From: Sporosarcina sp. ACRSM
Lineage (GTDB): Bacteria > Bacillota > Bacilli > Bacillales_A > Planococcaceae
Assembly (NCBI RefSeq): GCF_022346545.1
Contig: NZ_JAKRNU010000011.1
Span: 1-64,000 of the forward strand
Length of the DNA: 64,000 nucleotides
Direction of reading: 5' to 3'
Below, one piece after another: positions 9,615 through 18,355 of this stretch. How positions within the stretch are numbered: the first letter of the stretch is position 1; the number at the start of each line of letters is the position of its first letter. A program made the translations under genes and the position numbers. Below the pieces are notes generated by a model that worked only from the letters and a program-made list of their open reading frames with translations, made no database searches and was not told where the DNA came from.

Positions 9615-10142
9615 TTATTTATAGAATTCATATCTGGATGTCCACACATCGATGAAGTCTGGGGCAAACGGACCTCTTCGTTGCTTGATCCATCCGAGCA
9701 GCGTATCCAAATTCCGATGCAAAATTTGATCGATCACTTCAGGATATCCCATTTGTTTTTTATGTTCGGCATATTCATCCTCATCCAAAATCATATAACT
9801 CATATCAGGAAACACTTTCACATCAAGATCATAATCGATATATTTCAACGACTGATTGTCATAGACAAATGGTGAGCTCATGTTAATGTAATAATAAACG
9901 CCGTCTTCCCTCAACATACAAATAATGTTGAACCAATATTCTGCATGGAAATAACAAATGGAAGGTTCGCGCGTAAGCCATGTACGCCCATCCGCTTCTG
10001 TCACAAGTGTCCGCTCATTCGCCCCGATCACAATATTGCGGGTTCCTTTCAACACCACTGTTTCCTGCCAAACACGGTGGATGCTTCCATCATGCTTGTA
10101 GCTATGTATCTGAATCCTATCTCCTTCTGTAGCAATTGCCAT
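9615..10142 (-). CDS. ntdP: DUF402 nucleoside tri-/diphosphatase (NtdP/YgaC)
   Basis: A 175-residue protein of the DUF402 family whose characterised members hydrolyse nucleoside tri- and diphosphates with divalent metal. Family features include the acidic segment [13 protein letters not shown] and the following [11 protein letters not shown]. The ATG at 10142 has an AAGGTAGGTG ribosome-binding site. Its synteny with B. subtilis ygaC (between sspE and ygaD) is conserved. Confidence 0.88.
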   Translation of the reverse strand: MAIATEGDRIQIHSYKHDGSIHRVWQETVVLKGTRNIVIGANERTLVTEADGRTWLTREPSICYFHAEYWFNIICMLREDGVYYYINMSSPFVYDNQSLKYIDYDLDVKVFPDMSYMILDEDEYAEHKKQMGYPEVIDQILHRNLDTLLGWIKQRRGPFAPDFIDVWTSRYEFYK

Positions 10143-10261
10143 ACGTACACCTACCTTTTAGTTGCCGGAAAATTTGGAAGCCAATATGATTTCCCTATTA
10201 TACCAAGAACCCTCGAGGATTTGAAACGTTTCAAGTTACCTCAGCGGTTTTCTTCCTCAAG

Positions 10262-10306
10262 ACAATAAAAAAACCGGCAGAAGTTCATTCCTCTGCCGGC
10301 CGGTGA
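10262..10306 (-). terminator. Terminator after sspE
   Basis: On the minus strand GCCGGCAGAGGAATG...CTTCTGCCGGTTTTTTTA forms a GC-rich stem followed by seven T residues, 12 bases past the sspE stop. Confidence 0.88.
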
Positions 10307-10317
10307 TGTCCATCCAC

Positions 10318-10521
10318 TTATTTGGTCCCGTTTTCGTAACGATTCGCGCGCGGACCGGAAGCATTGTTTTTGTTTGCTTCAGATTGTTGGTTTTGTCGTC
10401 TTACTTCGTTCACGTCCGTTTCAGAACCGAATTCCTCAGTCATTCCTTGTTGAGAAAGTTGGTTCTGCTGACGAACTTGCCTCGCGTTTGTTTTACTTGG
10501 GTCGCTGTTTTTATTAGCCAT
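10318..10521 (-). CDS. sspE: Gamma-type small acid-soluble spore protein
   Basis: A 67-residue, Asn/Gln/Ala-rich, very hydrophilic protein with two diverged copies of the gamma-SASP unit (ARQVRQQNQLSQQ and VNEVRRQNQQSEA) around EEFGSETD. These proteins store amino acids in the spore core. The signature places it with SspE although it is shorter than the B. subtilis protein. An AGGTG ribosome-binding site and a SigG-type promoter precede it. It lies between mutY and ntdP, as in Bacillus. Confidence 0.92.
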   Translation of the reverse strand: MANKNSDPSKTNARQVRQQNQLSQQGMTEEFGSETDVNEVRRQNQQSEANKNNASGPRANRYENGTK

Positions 10522-10543
10522 GGATTTTCACCTCCGTGCTAAT

Positions 10544-10572
10544 TATCATGTCCACTGTTCCAAAATTTATGC
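10544..10572 (-). promoter_or_regulatory. SigG-type promoter of sspE
   Basis: The minus strand has GCATA (10568-10572), exactly 17 bases, then CATGATA (10544-10550). This fits the forespore sigma-G pattern (GHATR, 17-18 bases, CATNNTA) and lies about 25 bases before the ribosome-binding site. Confidence 0.75.
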
Positions 10573-10617
10573 CACTGGAAATTTTTTAATAAAATATTTA
10601 CAATTCCTGTAAATTAA

Positions 10618-11676
10618 TTATGTAGTTCCTTTGATTTCATTCCAAATTTTAATAACAGGCACGGGTTTCGGCAATGCTTCTACTTCTTCCTCCGTAAAGA
10701 ATTGAGCATCATCGGGTATTTGTGTCATTGATGACAGCTCTGCCAAATAACTTTGCATTTCCCATGTGATGTGGGAAAAAACATGTTTAAAGTCGAGTAA
10801 CGCCTTGCAATGATGTAGTTCAATGCCAAATTGCTCACGCATTTTATCTTGCAGTCGTTCTTCACCTGTCAACTCAATCATCGGGAATTCCCATAAGTTT
10901 GCCAAGAGCCCTTTGGCAGGACGTTGACGCAGCAACCATTGTCCTTGCTCGTTCCGAATGGCAACAGAGACGACCGGGGTGATTTTCATCTTCGTTTTCT
11001 TTGTTTTCACTGGCAATTCCTCTTGCCGTCCTTCTAGGAACGCCGCGCAAAAGTCGCGCACGGGGCACAGCAGACATCTCGGCTTCGGCGTACAAATCGT
11101 AGCGCCCAGTTCCATCAGGCCTTGATTGAAAGAAGAGGGATCTTCTTTATCAATCAAGTCCATGACCACTTGTTCAAATATCTTTTTCGTTTTGGGAATT
11201 GCGATATCTTCTTCTATAATTAATAAACGTGATAGGACACGCATGACATTACCATCGACGGCATGCTCCGGGATGCCGTATGCAATGCTGAGTACCGCCC
11301 CCGCCGTATAGGGACCGACACCTTTTAGCGCAGAAATTTCTTTGCGGTTTGCAGGCACACTGCCGCCATAATTCTCCACCACTTCACGGACACCTGCTTG
11401 TAAATTCCTCGCGCGGGAATAGTAGCCAAGCCCCTCCCACTGTTTCAATAGTTCCTCTTCCTCTGCCTCGGCAAGTGCCGACATCGTAGGAAATTTTTTG
11501 ATAAATCGCTCATAATAAGGGATGACTGTGTCGACTCTTGTCTGTTGGAGCATCACTTCTGAAATCCAAATATAGTACGGGTTTGAAGTGCGTCTCCATG
11601 GCAGATCCCTTTTTTCTCGTCGGTACCAAGATAGGAGGGATTCGCGGAATTCGTCTTGATGTTCTAAAATTTGCAT
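10618..11676 (-). CDS. mutY: A/G-specific adenine glycosylase MutY
   Basis: A 352-residue DNA repair enzyme that removes adenine mispaired with 8-oxoguanine. Visible features are catalytic Glu40 in WISEVMLQQT, the helix-hairpin-helix LKGVGPYTAG with catalytic Asp141, and the [4Fe-4S] ligands C195, C201, C204 and C210 (C-x5-C-x2-C-x5-C). A C-terminal NUDIX-like domain for 8-oxoG recognition follows. The start has AAGGAGGAAAAC before the ATG. It is divergent from yfhP, as in B. subtilis. Confidence 0.97.
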   Translation of the reverse strand: MQILEHQDEFRESLLSWYRREKRDLPWRRTSNPYYIWISEVMLQQTRVDTVIPYYERFIKKFPTMSALAEAEEEELLKQWEGLGYYSRARNLQAGVREVVENYGGSVPANRKEISALKGVGPYTAGAVLSIAYGIPEHAVDGNVMRVLSRLLIIEEDIAIPKTKKIFEQVVMDLIDKEDPSSFNQGLMELGATICTPKPRCLLCPVRDFCAAFLEGRQEELPVKTKKTKMKITPVVSVAIRNEQGQWLLRQRPAKGLLANLWEFPMIELTGEERLQDKMREQFGIELHHCKALLDFKHVFSHITWEMQSYLAELSSMTQIPDDAQFFTEEEVEALPKPVPVIKIWNEIKGTT

Positions 11677-11785
11677 GTTTTCCTCCTTATCACATATGCT
11701 TATTGTTGATCGGAAACGGGTATAGGAAAGTGATTATTGAATTTTCCAGCGCCTTGATTGGACTTCAGGTTTAAGGAGTGATTGT

Positions 11786-12769
11786 TTGGATACTGGAACA
11801 CATATTGTCATGGGGATTGCACTCGGCGGTCTGGCCATGGTGGATCCGGTTGTCGCATCCGAGCCGGCAACAATGAGCACAGTCGTTGCTGGTGTCATTG
11901 TCGGATCCCTTATCCCGGACATCGATACCATTCTAAAACTGAGGAATAATGCGGTCTACATTAGGCATCACCGAGGGATCACCCATTCTATTCCTGCGGT
12001 ATTATTATGGCCGCTACTCATTACGCTATTATTTTCGCTCATTGCTCCCGAGGCGAATTTCATCCATTTATGGGCATGGACATTTCTTGCCGTTTTCCTA
12101 CATGTATTCGTTGATATTTTCAATTCATACGGGACGCAGGCGCTTCGTCCTTTTTCCAACAAATGGGTCGCTATCGGGGTCATCAATACGTTCGACCCTG
12201 TCATTTTCATCTTGCATGCAATCGCGTTGATCATCTGGGGAATCGGTGCTGATCCTGTCTATACAATCATCACCCTGTACATCGTCATATTCTTTTACTA
12301 TGTACTCCGTTTTATCATTAAAGCAGCCGTGAAAAAAGCGGTCCATTTTACAATACCCGATGCAACTGAAATCATTATCGCTCCGACGATGCGCTTCTTA
12401 CAATGGCGGATTGCCGCTTCTTCGGAAAATTGTCATTATGTCGGACGTGCCTATGGCCGCTCCGTCAATATTTACGACCGCTTCGAACGAGAGCCGATGC
12501 CGACATCGCCCCAGATCGAAGTGGCGATGAGTGATCATAATATACAAGCATTTACATCTTTTTCTCCGATTTACAGATGGTCCATTTCGTATATCGGCGA
12601 CTTATGTGAAGTGCGCCTCATCGACCTACGCTACCGAAGTAAAGGCTATTATCCGTTCGTTGCCGTCGCCCACGTAGATAAGGACTTGAATATTCTCAAC
12701 TCCTACACGGGTTGGATTTTTTCCGAAGACAAACTGCGGAAAAAGCTAAAATTCATGCCGAATTCATAA
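11786..12769 (+). CDS. yfhP: YfhP/YdjM-family membrane metal-dependent hydrolase
   Basis: A 327-residue membrane protein with several helices in the first 200 residues and a soluble C-terminal domain. The YdjM-type signature is visible: PDIDTI, then RHHRGITHS, and later HVFVDIFNSYG. These His/Asp clusters suggest a membrane-embedded metal site. The start is the TTG at 11786, with GGAG seven bases upstream. The family is annotated as a putative metal-dependent hydrolase; the substrate is unknown. It is adjacent to mutY, as in B. subtilis. Confidence 0.88.
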   Translation: MDTGTHIVMGIALGGLAMVDPVVASEPATMSTVVAGVIVGSLIPDIDTILKLRNNAVYIRHHRGITHSIPAVLLWPLLITLLFSLIAPEANFIHLWAWTFLAVFLHVFVDIFNSYGTQALRPFSNKWVAIGVINTFDPVIFILHAIALIIWGIGADPVYTIITLYIVIFFYYVLRFIIKAAVKKAVHFTIPDATEIIIAPTMRFLQWRIAASSENCHYVGRAYGRSVNIYDRFEREPMPTSPQIEVAMSDHNIQAFTSFSPIYRWSISYIGDLCEVRLIDLRYRSKGYYPFVAVAHVDKDLNILNSYTGWIFSEDKLRKKLKFMPNS

Positions 12770-13001
12770 CAAAAGCGAAGGCGCCTGATCAGGGGCTGGA
12801 GTCTAGACGATAACAAAAGCGCAGGGCGCCTGTCTAATCAATTACGCCTCGGCGTAATTGCGTCCAGATTTTGAATTGCGCTTGCTAATGGCTGGTGCCT
12901 TAATTTCTGCAAAGAACGCAGAAATTAAGGCAAATCGAACCCTTCGCTGTTCGATTGGCTATAGACATGAATCTGCGTCTGTAGCCTTAGCCGTTGTTGT
13001 G
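12770..13001. repeat. Composite of three dispersed palindromic repeat families
   Basis: This non-coding space holds two family 1 words (AAAAGCGAAGGCGCC and AAAAGCGCAGGGCGCC with GTCTAGAC). It also holds a 43-base family 2 element (12836-12878, with the palindrome AATTACGCCTCGGCGTAATT) that recurs inverted at 36661-36703. Finally there is a family 3 word (12931-12954) that recurs inverted at 39052-39075. A further inverted repeat, TTAATTTCTGC...GCAGAAATTAA, lies at about 12900-12928. Confidence 0.85.
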
Positions 13002-13334
13002 TTATTTACCCGTTTTCACCGATTTGAGCATCGCGATCGGCAACGCTTCCTCGGCGCGCTCACCACCAAGTCGATAGCCCCATGCAAAGCGTCCTTTCAA
13101 ATAATCGACATGGAAAAAGACGCCTTCATCCCCATCGATTCGGTAAATTTCACCCGGTTCGATCGTTTTAGGATCGACTAGAAATGACTGCGCCATGACC
13201 GCTTTCCGCTGGTAGACCGCATACTCATTGACGATGCCGAGCTGCTCTGCCTTCCGTGCCTTCTCCATCAGTCTGCCGATTTCAGTACGTAATTCATGTT
13301 CAGTCATTTCACTATATTTTTTTTCAATCTCCAT
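13002..13334 (-). CDS. yfhH: YfhH family protein (DUF1811)
   Basis: A protein of about 110 residues with a helical N-terminus (YSEMTEHELRTEIGRLMEKA) and a small beta C-terminal domain (PGEIYRIDG, FAWGYRLGGE). It matches the YfhH/DUF1811 family; its function is unknown. The ATG at 13334 follows GGAG by ten bases and overlaps the end of recX by 11 bases, so translation is probably coupled, as in the recX-yfhH order of B. subtilis. Confidence 0.85.
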   Translation of the reverse strand: MEIEKKYSEMTEHELRTEIGRLMEKARKAEQLGIVNEYAVYQRKAVMAQSFLVDPKTIEPGEIYRIDGDEGVFFHVDYLKGRFAWGYRLGGERAEEALPIAMLKSVKTGK

Positions 13335-14136
13335 CTTCTTCATTCTCCTTCTTTGCAATAAACGCATCAATCCGGTCAAACGGGATACCCTTTTGATACA
13401 TCGCCTGTTTCACACGATTATTCAAATTCCGTCCACTGAATTTCGAGCTATAGCGACGCCAAGCCTTCTCTCCGACCGAGTCGGTTATCCCGGCCCATTC
13501 ATCTTCTTCTCGATCAAAGTCAATGCCTTCAAGCGCTTGTTTAATAATATCAAATGAATACCCTTTACGGAGCAACGCATTTTGGATTTTCTGTTTCAGT
13601 TGCGCAGGTGCAATAGTGCGGTTCGCATTGGCTGCTTTCTCTGCCAGTTTTGTAGCGATTTGAAGCTGTTCATCTTCCGAATAAGATTCGAGCACTTGGG
13701 CTTGCAGCTCCTTCCCGATTCCTTTTTTTTGCAATTCTTGGCGAATCGCCCTTGGGCCTTTACTAGATGCATTTTTCTGCGTTTGAAGAAGGGCTTCCGA
13801 AAATGTCTCATCATTCAAGAAACCGAGATTCCTCAATTTCACCATCGCTTCCCGAACAACCGCTTCACCAAACCCTACATCCAGCAGCTTTTTCTTCACC
13901 TCATGCTCGCTCCGCATCCTGAATCCAAGGTAATGGAGAGCACGATTGAATGCTTTTCGGATTTCATCTTCATAGACCATGTCATCAATCGACCAGTCCT
14001 CCAACGTCATCCCTTTGGTAAGTCCAAATTTTACGAGGATCGCTTCATCCACACTGAAAGCATATTTTTCATCTAAAAAAATATTGTATCGTTCGCTATC
14101 TTTTTTCTGTTGTGTTATTTTCGTAATGACAGGCAA
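13324..14136 (-). CDS. recX: Recombination regulator RecX
   Basis: RecX modulates RecA filament activity. The protein is about 271 residues with three RecX three-helix repeats; segments such as ALHYLGFRMRSEHEVKKKL and KLRNLGFLNDETFSEALL are typical. I choose a TTG start at 14136 (PVITKITQQ follows). GGGAGG lies about 11 bases upstream, the length then matches Bacillus RecX, and the longer frame would run into the yfhF leader. It is divergent from yfhF. Confidence 0.9.
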   Translation of the reverse strand: MPVITKITQQKKDSERYNIFLDEKYAFSVDEAILVKFGLTKGMTLEDWSIDDMVYEDEIRKAFNRALHYLGFRMRSEHEVKKKLLDVGFGEAVVREAMVKLRNLGFLNDETFSEALLQTQKNASSKGPRAIRQELQKKGIGKELQAQVLESYSEDEQLQIATKLAEKAANANRTIAPAQLKQKIQNALLRKGYSFDIIKQALEGIDFDREEDEWAGITDSVGEKAWRRYSSKFSGRNLNNRVKQAMYQKGIPFDRIDAFIAKKENEEDGD

Positions 14137-14243
14137 TTCGCATAAAACCTCCCTGCTTCTTCTATTCAGTATACATGTTCTATCCATCACATTCAGCTTT
14201 ATCGTCCAGTTTTTCAAAAGGTCATCTATTGGAGGTGGAAACT

Positions 14244-15140
14244 ATGAAAATCGTTATTGCCGGCGGTTCCGGTTTCGTCGGGCGGGAGTTAACCACATTA
14301 TTATTGGAAGAAGGACATGAACTCATCATTTTAACCAGAGGCGCATCCAAAAGAGTTCGCAACATTTCCTATGTCCAATGGCTTCAAGCAGGGGTAGCTC
14401 CTGAAAAAGCAATCCAGTCTGCGGATGTATTCATCAATCTTGCCGGCATTTCCATCAATGCCGGGCGCTGGAATCATGAGCACCAACAGCAAATTTACGA
14501 TAGTCGGATGACAGCGACGGAGGAATTATTACGGATCATCGCTACTTTGGAAACGAAGCCGTCTGTCCTTATCAATGCCAGTGCTATTGGGATTTATCCC
14601 GTTTCTGATGACATCGTCTATACGGAGGATTCGATGGATTTAGCTTCGGATTTTCTTGCAAAGACAGTGGCGGACTGGGAAAAGAAAGCGGCACAAGCGG
14701 AAAAGGATTCGGTTAGGACAGTCTTCATGCGATTCGGTGTCATTCTTGGGAAAGATGCCGGTGCGCTTCCGCCCATGATCTTGCCCTATAAATTATTTGC
14801 AGGAGGAACAGTCGGGACAGGCCGACAGTGGATTTCATGGGTCCATATACAGGATGTGGCGCGTGCCGTTTCGTTTGCCATTCAAAATGAGAATATACAG
14901 GGTCCCGTCAATGTGACAGCCCCCTTTCCGAAAAGGATGGCGTATTTCGGCAAGACGATCGGTGCGATATTGCATCGTCCCCATTGGCTCCCCGTCCCTT
15001 CCCTTATGATGAAGATAGCTCTCGGTAAAAAAAGTGCGCTTGTTCTCGAAGGACAGCATGTAGTGCCCCAAAAATTGCTCGACAACGGTTTCGAATTTCA
15101 ATATCCGACATTGGAAGCCGCCCTAAAAAATTTATTGTAA
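14244..15140 (+). CDS. yfhF: TIGR01777-type NAD-dependent epimerase (YfhF)
   Basis: A 298-residue extended short-chain dehydrogenase-like protein. The N-terminal GGSGFVG motif binds the dinucleotide, ASAIGIYP carries the family active-site segment, and TGRQWISWVHIQDV and VNVTAPFP are typical of this epimerase family. The substrate is unknown. The ATG at 14244 follows GGAGGTGG. It is divergent from recX, the arrangement found in Bacillus. Confidence 0.9.
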   Translation: MKIVIAGGSGFVGRELTTLLLEEGHELIILTRGASKRVRNISYVQWLQAGVAPEKAIQSADVFINLAGISINAGRWNHEHQQQIYDSRMTATEELLRIIATLETKPSVLINASAIGIYPVSDDIVYTEDSMDLASDFLAKTVADWEKKAAQAEKDSVRTVFMRFGVILGKDAGALPPMILPYKLFAGGTVGTGRQWISWVHIQDVARAVSFAIQNENIQGPVNVTAPFPKRMAYFGKTIGAILHRPHWLPVPSLMMKIALGKKSALVLEGQHVVPQKLLDNGFEFQYPTLEAALKNLL

Positions 15141-15145
15141 CCTTT

Positions 15146-15174
15146 GCATAGTGTACCCATTTTGACGCATCCTA
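15146..15174 (+). promoter_or_regulatory. SigG-type promoter of pdaA
   Basis: GCATA (15146-15150), 17 bases, then CATCCTA (15168-15174) fit the forespore sigma-G consensus. The known pdaA is SigG-controlled. The site also shows that the first in-frame TTG (15144) cannot be the translation start. Confidence 0.78.
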
Positions 15175-15200
15175 CGAGTAAAAAGAAGGGTGCGTTTTGG

Positions 15201-16004
15201 ATGTTCAAACAACATGTTTCCGGTATTGTATTGGCTCTTGCCATCATACTGGCTGGTTTCCTATTCAATCCTTTCACTGCGGGAGCGGAGGAATTCCATT
15301 GGGGCTTCAAAAAAGCGACTAATGGCGAACCACCTGATGCGGGAGCCGCATTGAATACTTTATTGGATGATTATGGGGCAATTTATAAAGGGAAGCCAGA
15401 TGAGAAAATTGTTTATTTAACCTTTGATAATGGTTATGAGAACGGCTATACGGAAAGCATTTTAGATACGTTAAAAAAAGAGGAAGTACCGGCAACCTTT
15501 TTCCTGACAGGCCATTACTTGAAAAGCGCTACCCCCCTTGTCAAACGGATGATTAAAGAAGGGCACGGCATCGGTAACCATACGTACGACCATCCGAATT
15601 TGACAACTGTTTCCGTCAAGCGAATGGAAGAAGAATGGACAAGATTCGACAAATTATTGCATGAGCTAACTGGCGTTAAACGAACTGTCTATACAAGACC
15701 CCCTGAGGGCGTTTTCAATGAAAAAGTACTCGCCAAAGGAAATGAGCTCGGTTACCGGCATATTTTTTGGTCCATCGCTTTCATCGACTGGCACAAAGAT
15801 AAACCACGCGGCCGTGATTATGCCTATAACGAATTGATGACCCAGCTCCATCCCGGTGCAGTCATTTTAATGCATACCGTCTCACCTGATAACGCACAAG
15901 CCCTGCCTTCCTTTATCCAAGACGCAAAAAAAGCCGGCTATACATTCCATACACTGGATGACCTTGTAATGGAACACGAAAATATCCATTCTTTCTTTAG
16001 ATAA
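15201..16004 (+). CDS. pdaA: Polysaccharide deacetylase PdaA (muramic delta-lactam, spore cortex)
   Basis: PdaA removes N-acetyl from muramic acid during delta-lactam formation in spore cortex, which is needed for germination. The protein is about 267 residues with a signal peptide (about 7-29). Its NodB domain carries the PdaA-specific TFDNGYENG in place of TFDDG, the metal-binding GNHTYDHPN, RPPEG and LMHTVS. The ATG at 15201 has an AGAAGGG ribosome-binding site downstream of the SigG-like promoter. A terminator follows directly. Confidence 0.94.
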   Translation: MFKQHVSGIVLALAIILAGFLFNPFTAGAEEFHWGFKKATNGEPPDAGAALNTLLDDYGAIYKGKPDEKIVYLTFDNGYENGYTESILDTLKKEEVPATFFLTGHYLKSATPLVKRMIKEGHGIGNHTYDHPNLTTVSVKRMEEEWTRFDKLLHELTGVKRTVYTRPPEGVFNEKVLAKGNELGYRHIFWSIAFIDWHKDKPRGRDYAYNELMTQLHPGAVILMHTVSPDNAQALPSFIQDAKKAGYTFHTLDDLVMEHENIHSFFR

Positions 16005-16005
16005 T

Positions 16006-16056
16006 GTAAAGGCCCAGTCCATATCTGATTGTCAGAATACGGCTGGGCCTTTACTT
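16006..16056 (+). terminator. Terminator after pdaA
   Basis: TAAAGGCCCAG pairs with CTGGGCCTTTA around a longer loop. It starts at the pdaA stop codon and has a short T tail. Confidence 0.85.
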
Positions 16057-16343
16057 ATGTTCGCTATCTTCATTTTCCATTTTCATTTGCATAATTCGTA
16101 GTCGTTTCCAAGCGTAAGGCTATCGAACGTTTACGGATCCCCTCCTTCAATATCAGGATTCGATACGTTTTTCACTACGCCCTCCTTTTCATTTAATTAC
16201 TTGTAGCTTATCACATTATCAACCTATTGTAAAGATTCTGTTAATAATTATTTACAATTCATACGAAAGTCCCGTCACACTTCATTGATAATTTCTGTTT
16301 TTTCGTTTACGATAACGTAGGATGAAAGAAGGAAGGTGTACAG
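16057..16343. other. Intergenic region without a supported gene
   Basis: Apart from short minus-strand frames with good-looking ribosome-binding sites but only 13-20 codons, I see no gene. AT-rich sequence at 16230-16310 probably contains the promoter for the small SE1561-type gene and fumarase. Confidence 0.5.
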
Positions 16344-16520
16344 ATGGATAAACCACAAACAAACAGCACGATTGAAAGTTTGAAGTCAAGATTGCATCAA
16401 TTCCTTGAGACATTGGATTCGATTGAACCAGAAACAGCTGATTTGCAAGACATCGATCATCTCATCAGCATGATCGATGAACTCGAAGAACAAATGGATA
16501 AAATAAAAACAGATAACTAA
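16344..16520 (+). CDS. SE1561-type small protein
   Basis: A 58-residue, acidic, all-helical protein (begins MDKPQTNSTIESLKSRLHQF, ends EEQMDKIKTDN). It resembles the small SE1561 family of Gram-positive bacteria, whose function is unknown. GAAGGAAGGTG precedes the ATG. The stop lies 21 bases before the fumarase gene, so the two are probably cotranscribed. Confidence 0.8.
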   Translation: MDKPQTNSTIESLKSRLHQFLETLDSIEPETADLQDIDHLISMIDELEEQMDKIKTDN

Positions 16521-16541
16521 ACTATTGGGGGAAATTTGGGA

Positions 16542-18083
16542 ATGTACATAGAACAAATTGAAAAAAGTCTTTATGAACTCATTTGCGAAACCTCAACAAA
16601 TCTACCTAAAGATGTACGGCGGAAAATCCGGGCTGCCAAAGAGCAAGAAGATGCCGGTACCCGTGCAGCAATGAGCCTCGATACCATTGCGCAAAACATC
16701 AATATGGCGGACGAGAAAATCTCCCCGATTTGTCAAGATACGGGTCTGCCGACATTTAAAATCAAAACACCAGTAGGCGTCAACCAACTGGAAATCAAAG
16801 CTGCGATCAAACGAGCCATCGTACAGGCAACAAAAGACGCCAAACTTCGCCCGAACTCCGTCGATTCATTGACCGGAGACAATAGCGGAGACAATCTTGG
16901 AGAAGGTGTACCTGTTGTTAAATTTGAACAGTGGGAACAAGATCATATCGAAGTCAAATTGATTTTAAAAGGCGGCGGCTGCGAAAATAAAAATATCCAA
17001 TACAGCTTGCCAACTGAACTGGAAGGCCTCGGACGTGCCGGCCGTGACCTCGATGGCATCCGTAAATGTATTTTGCATTCTGTCTACCAAGCACAAGGAC
17101 AAGGGTGCTCGGCAGGATTCATCGGCGTAGGCATCGGCGGAGACCGTTCTTCCGGATATGATCTGGCAAAAGAGCAACTCTTCCGTGAAGTGGATGATGT
17201 CAACCCACACGCACAACTGGCGGAGCTGGAAGACTATATTTTAGATACGGCAAACAAACTTGGCATCGGAACGATGGGCTTCGGCGGCGAAGCAACCCTC
17301 CTCGGCTGTAAAGTAGGGGTCATGCATCGCATTCCGGCAAGTTTCTATGTGTCTGTAGCGTACAATTGCTGGGCATACCGTCGGATGGCGGTAGATATTG
17401 ACGCAAAAACTGGCGAAATTACAAACTGGCATTATAATGATGGCGAAAAAATCGCCTTCGCACAGCAAGCTGAACAGCAGGACGAAAAGAAGTCAACATC
17501 CCGCACAGTGGAATTGAAGGCTCCTATCACAGAAGAGCAAATCCGTGATCTGAAAGTCGGCGATGTCGTCAAAATTAGCGGACGGATTTACACAGGTCGA
17601 GACGCGATTCATAAGCATTTGATGGAAAATGACTCACCAGTGGACTTGGACGGACAAATCATCTATCATTGCGGTCCTGTTGTTGCGAAAGACGAAGACG
17701 GCAATTATGAAATCAAAGCTGCCGGGCCGACGACATCCGCACGTGAAGAACCATACCAAGGTGATATCATGAAAAAATTCGGTGTCCGCGCTGTCATCGG
17801 AAAAGGCGGTATGGGGCCGAAAACGCTCGCAGCTCTCGAAGAACACGGTGGCGTCTACTTGAACGCAATCGGTGGTGCAGCTCAATATTATGCCGATTGT
17901 ATCAAAGCCGTCGAAGGTGTCGATCTGCTTGAATTCGGAATCCCTGAAGCGATGTGGCATTTACGCGTAGAAGATTTCACAGCAGTCGTCACAATGGACT
18001 CCCATGGCAATAGCCTACACGCAGACGTCGACAAATCTTCTCTCGAGAAATTGGCACAATTCAAAGAAAAGGTATATAGCTAA
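16542..18083 (+). CDS. Fumarate hydratase, class I (iron-sulfur, single chain)
   Basis: Interconverts fumarate and malate in the citric acid cycle. It is a 513-residue single-chain class I enzyme: the N-terminal alpha domain carries three candidate [4Fe-4S] ligands in PICQDTG, GGGCENK and LLGCKVG, and the beta domain follows a linker near residue 310. The ATG at 16542 follows GGGGGAA; an in-frame TTG two codons earlier is less likely. B. subtilis uses the unrelated class II enzyme, so this oxygen-sensitive type is a lineage difference. Confidence 0.93.
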   Translation: MYIEQIEKSLYELICETSTNLPKDVRRKIRAAKEQEDAGTRAAMSLDTIAQNINMADEKISPICQDTGLPTFKIKTPVGVNQLEIKAAIKRAIVQATKDAKLRPNSVDSLTGDNSGDNLGEGVPVVKFEQWEQDHIEVKLILKGGGCENKNIQYSLPTELEGLGRAGRDLDGIRKCILHSVYQAQGQGCSAGFIGVGIGGDRSSGYDLAKEQLFREVDDVNPHAQLAELEDYILDTANKLGIGTMGFGGEATLLGCKVGVMHRIPASFYVSVAYNCWAYRRMAVDIDAKTGEITNWHYNDGEKIAFAQQAEQQDEKKSTSRTVELKAPITEEQIRDLKVGDVVKISGRIYTGRDAIHKHLMENDSPVDLDGQIIYHCGPVVAKDEDGNYEIKAAGPTTSAREEPYQGDIMKKFGVRAVIGKGGMGPKTLAALEEHGGVYLNAIGGAAQYYADCIKAVEGVDLLEFGIPEAMWHLRVEDFTAVVTMDSHGNSLHADVDKSSLEKLAQFKEKVYS

Positions 18084-18093
18084 TACTACAAAA

Positions 18094-18134
18094 CGTCTTG
18101 GATTCGGTTGAAAGCCGAACCCAAGGCTTTTTTA
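18094..18134 (+). terminator. Terminator after fumarase
   Basis: CTTGGATTCGGTT-GAAA-GCCGAACCCAAG forms a stem with one mismatch, followed by GCTTTTTTATT. Confidence 0.85.
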
Positions 18135-18211
18135 TTCCTCCCTGTCAAACCACCCTGATTCTTCCTCCTACCCTTCCGACACTTTTTCAAGCAAACTAGT
18201 GTCATTTTGTT

Positions 18212-18248
18212 TTCACAGTTGATATACTATAGATTATAATTATTATTA
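18212..18248 (+). promoter_or_regulatory. PerR-controlled promoter of the iron-efflux ATPase gene
   Basis: TTCACA (18212-18217), 17 bases, then TATAAT (18235-18240). Overlapping the -10 is TTATAATTATTATTA (18234-18248), which matches the 7-1-7 PerR consensus at 13 of 14 half-site positions. The B. subtilis homologue (pfeT/zosA) is a known PerR target. Confidence 0.82.
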
Positions 18249-18355
18249 TTAAGTAATTAATATCAAACTCTGGATACAGACCAGGTAAAACAAGTGAAAA
18301 ATTGCTTAAGTAACAGAATGATATTGAAAACAATTCTCAATTAGGAGGTAGTCTC

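Noticed and set aside
15144..15200. Upstream TTG start for pdaA
   Set aside because: It lies upstream of the SigG-type promoter and would add residues before an otherwise normal signal peptide.
16057..16200. Short minus-strand frames behind GGAGGG sequences
   Set aside because: Frames are only 13-20 codons and interrupted in every reading. They could be a decayed small gene but nothing supports a call.
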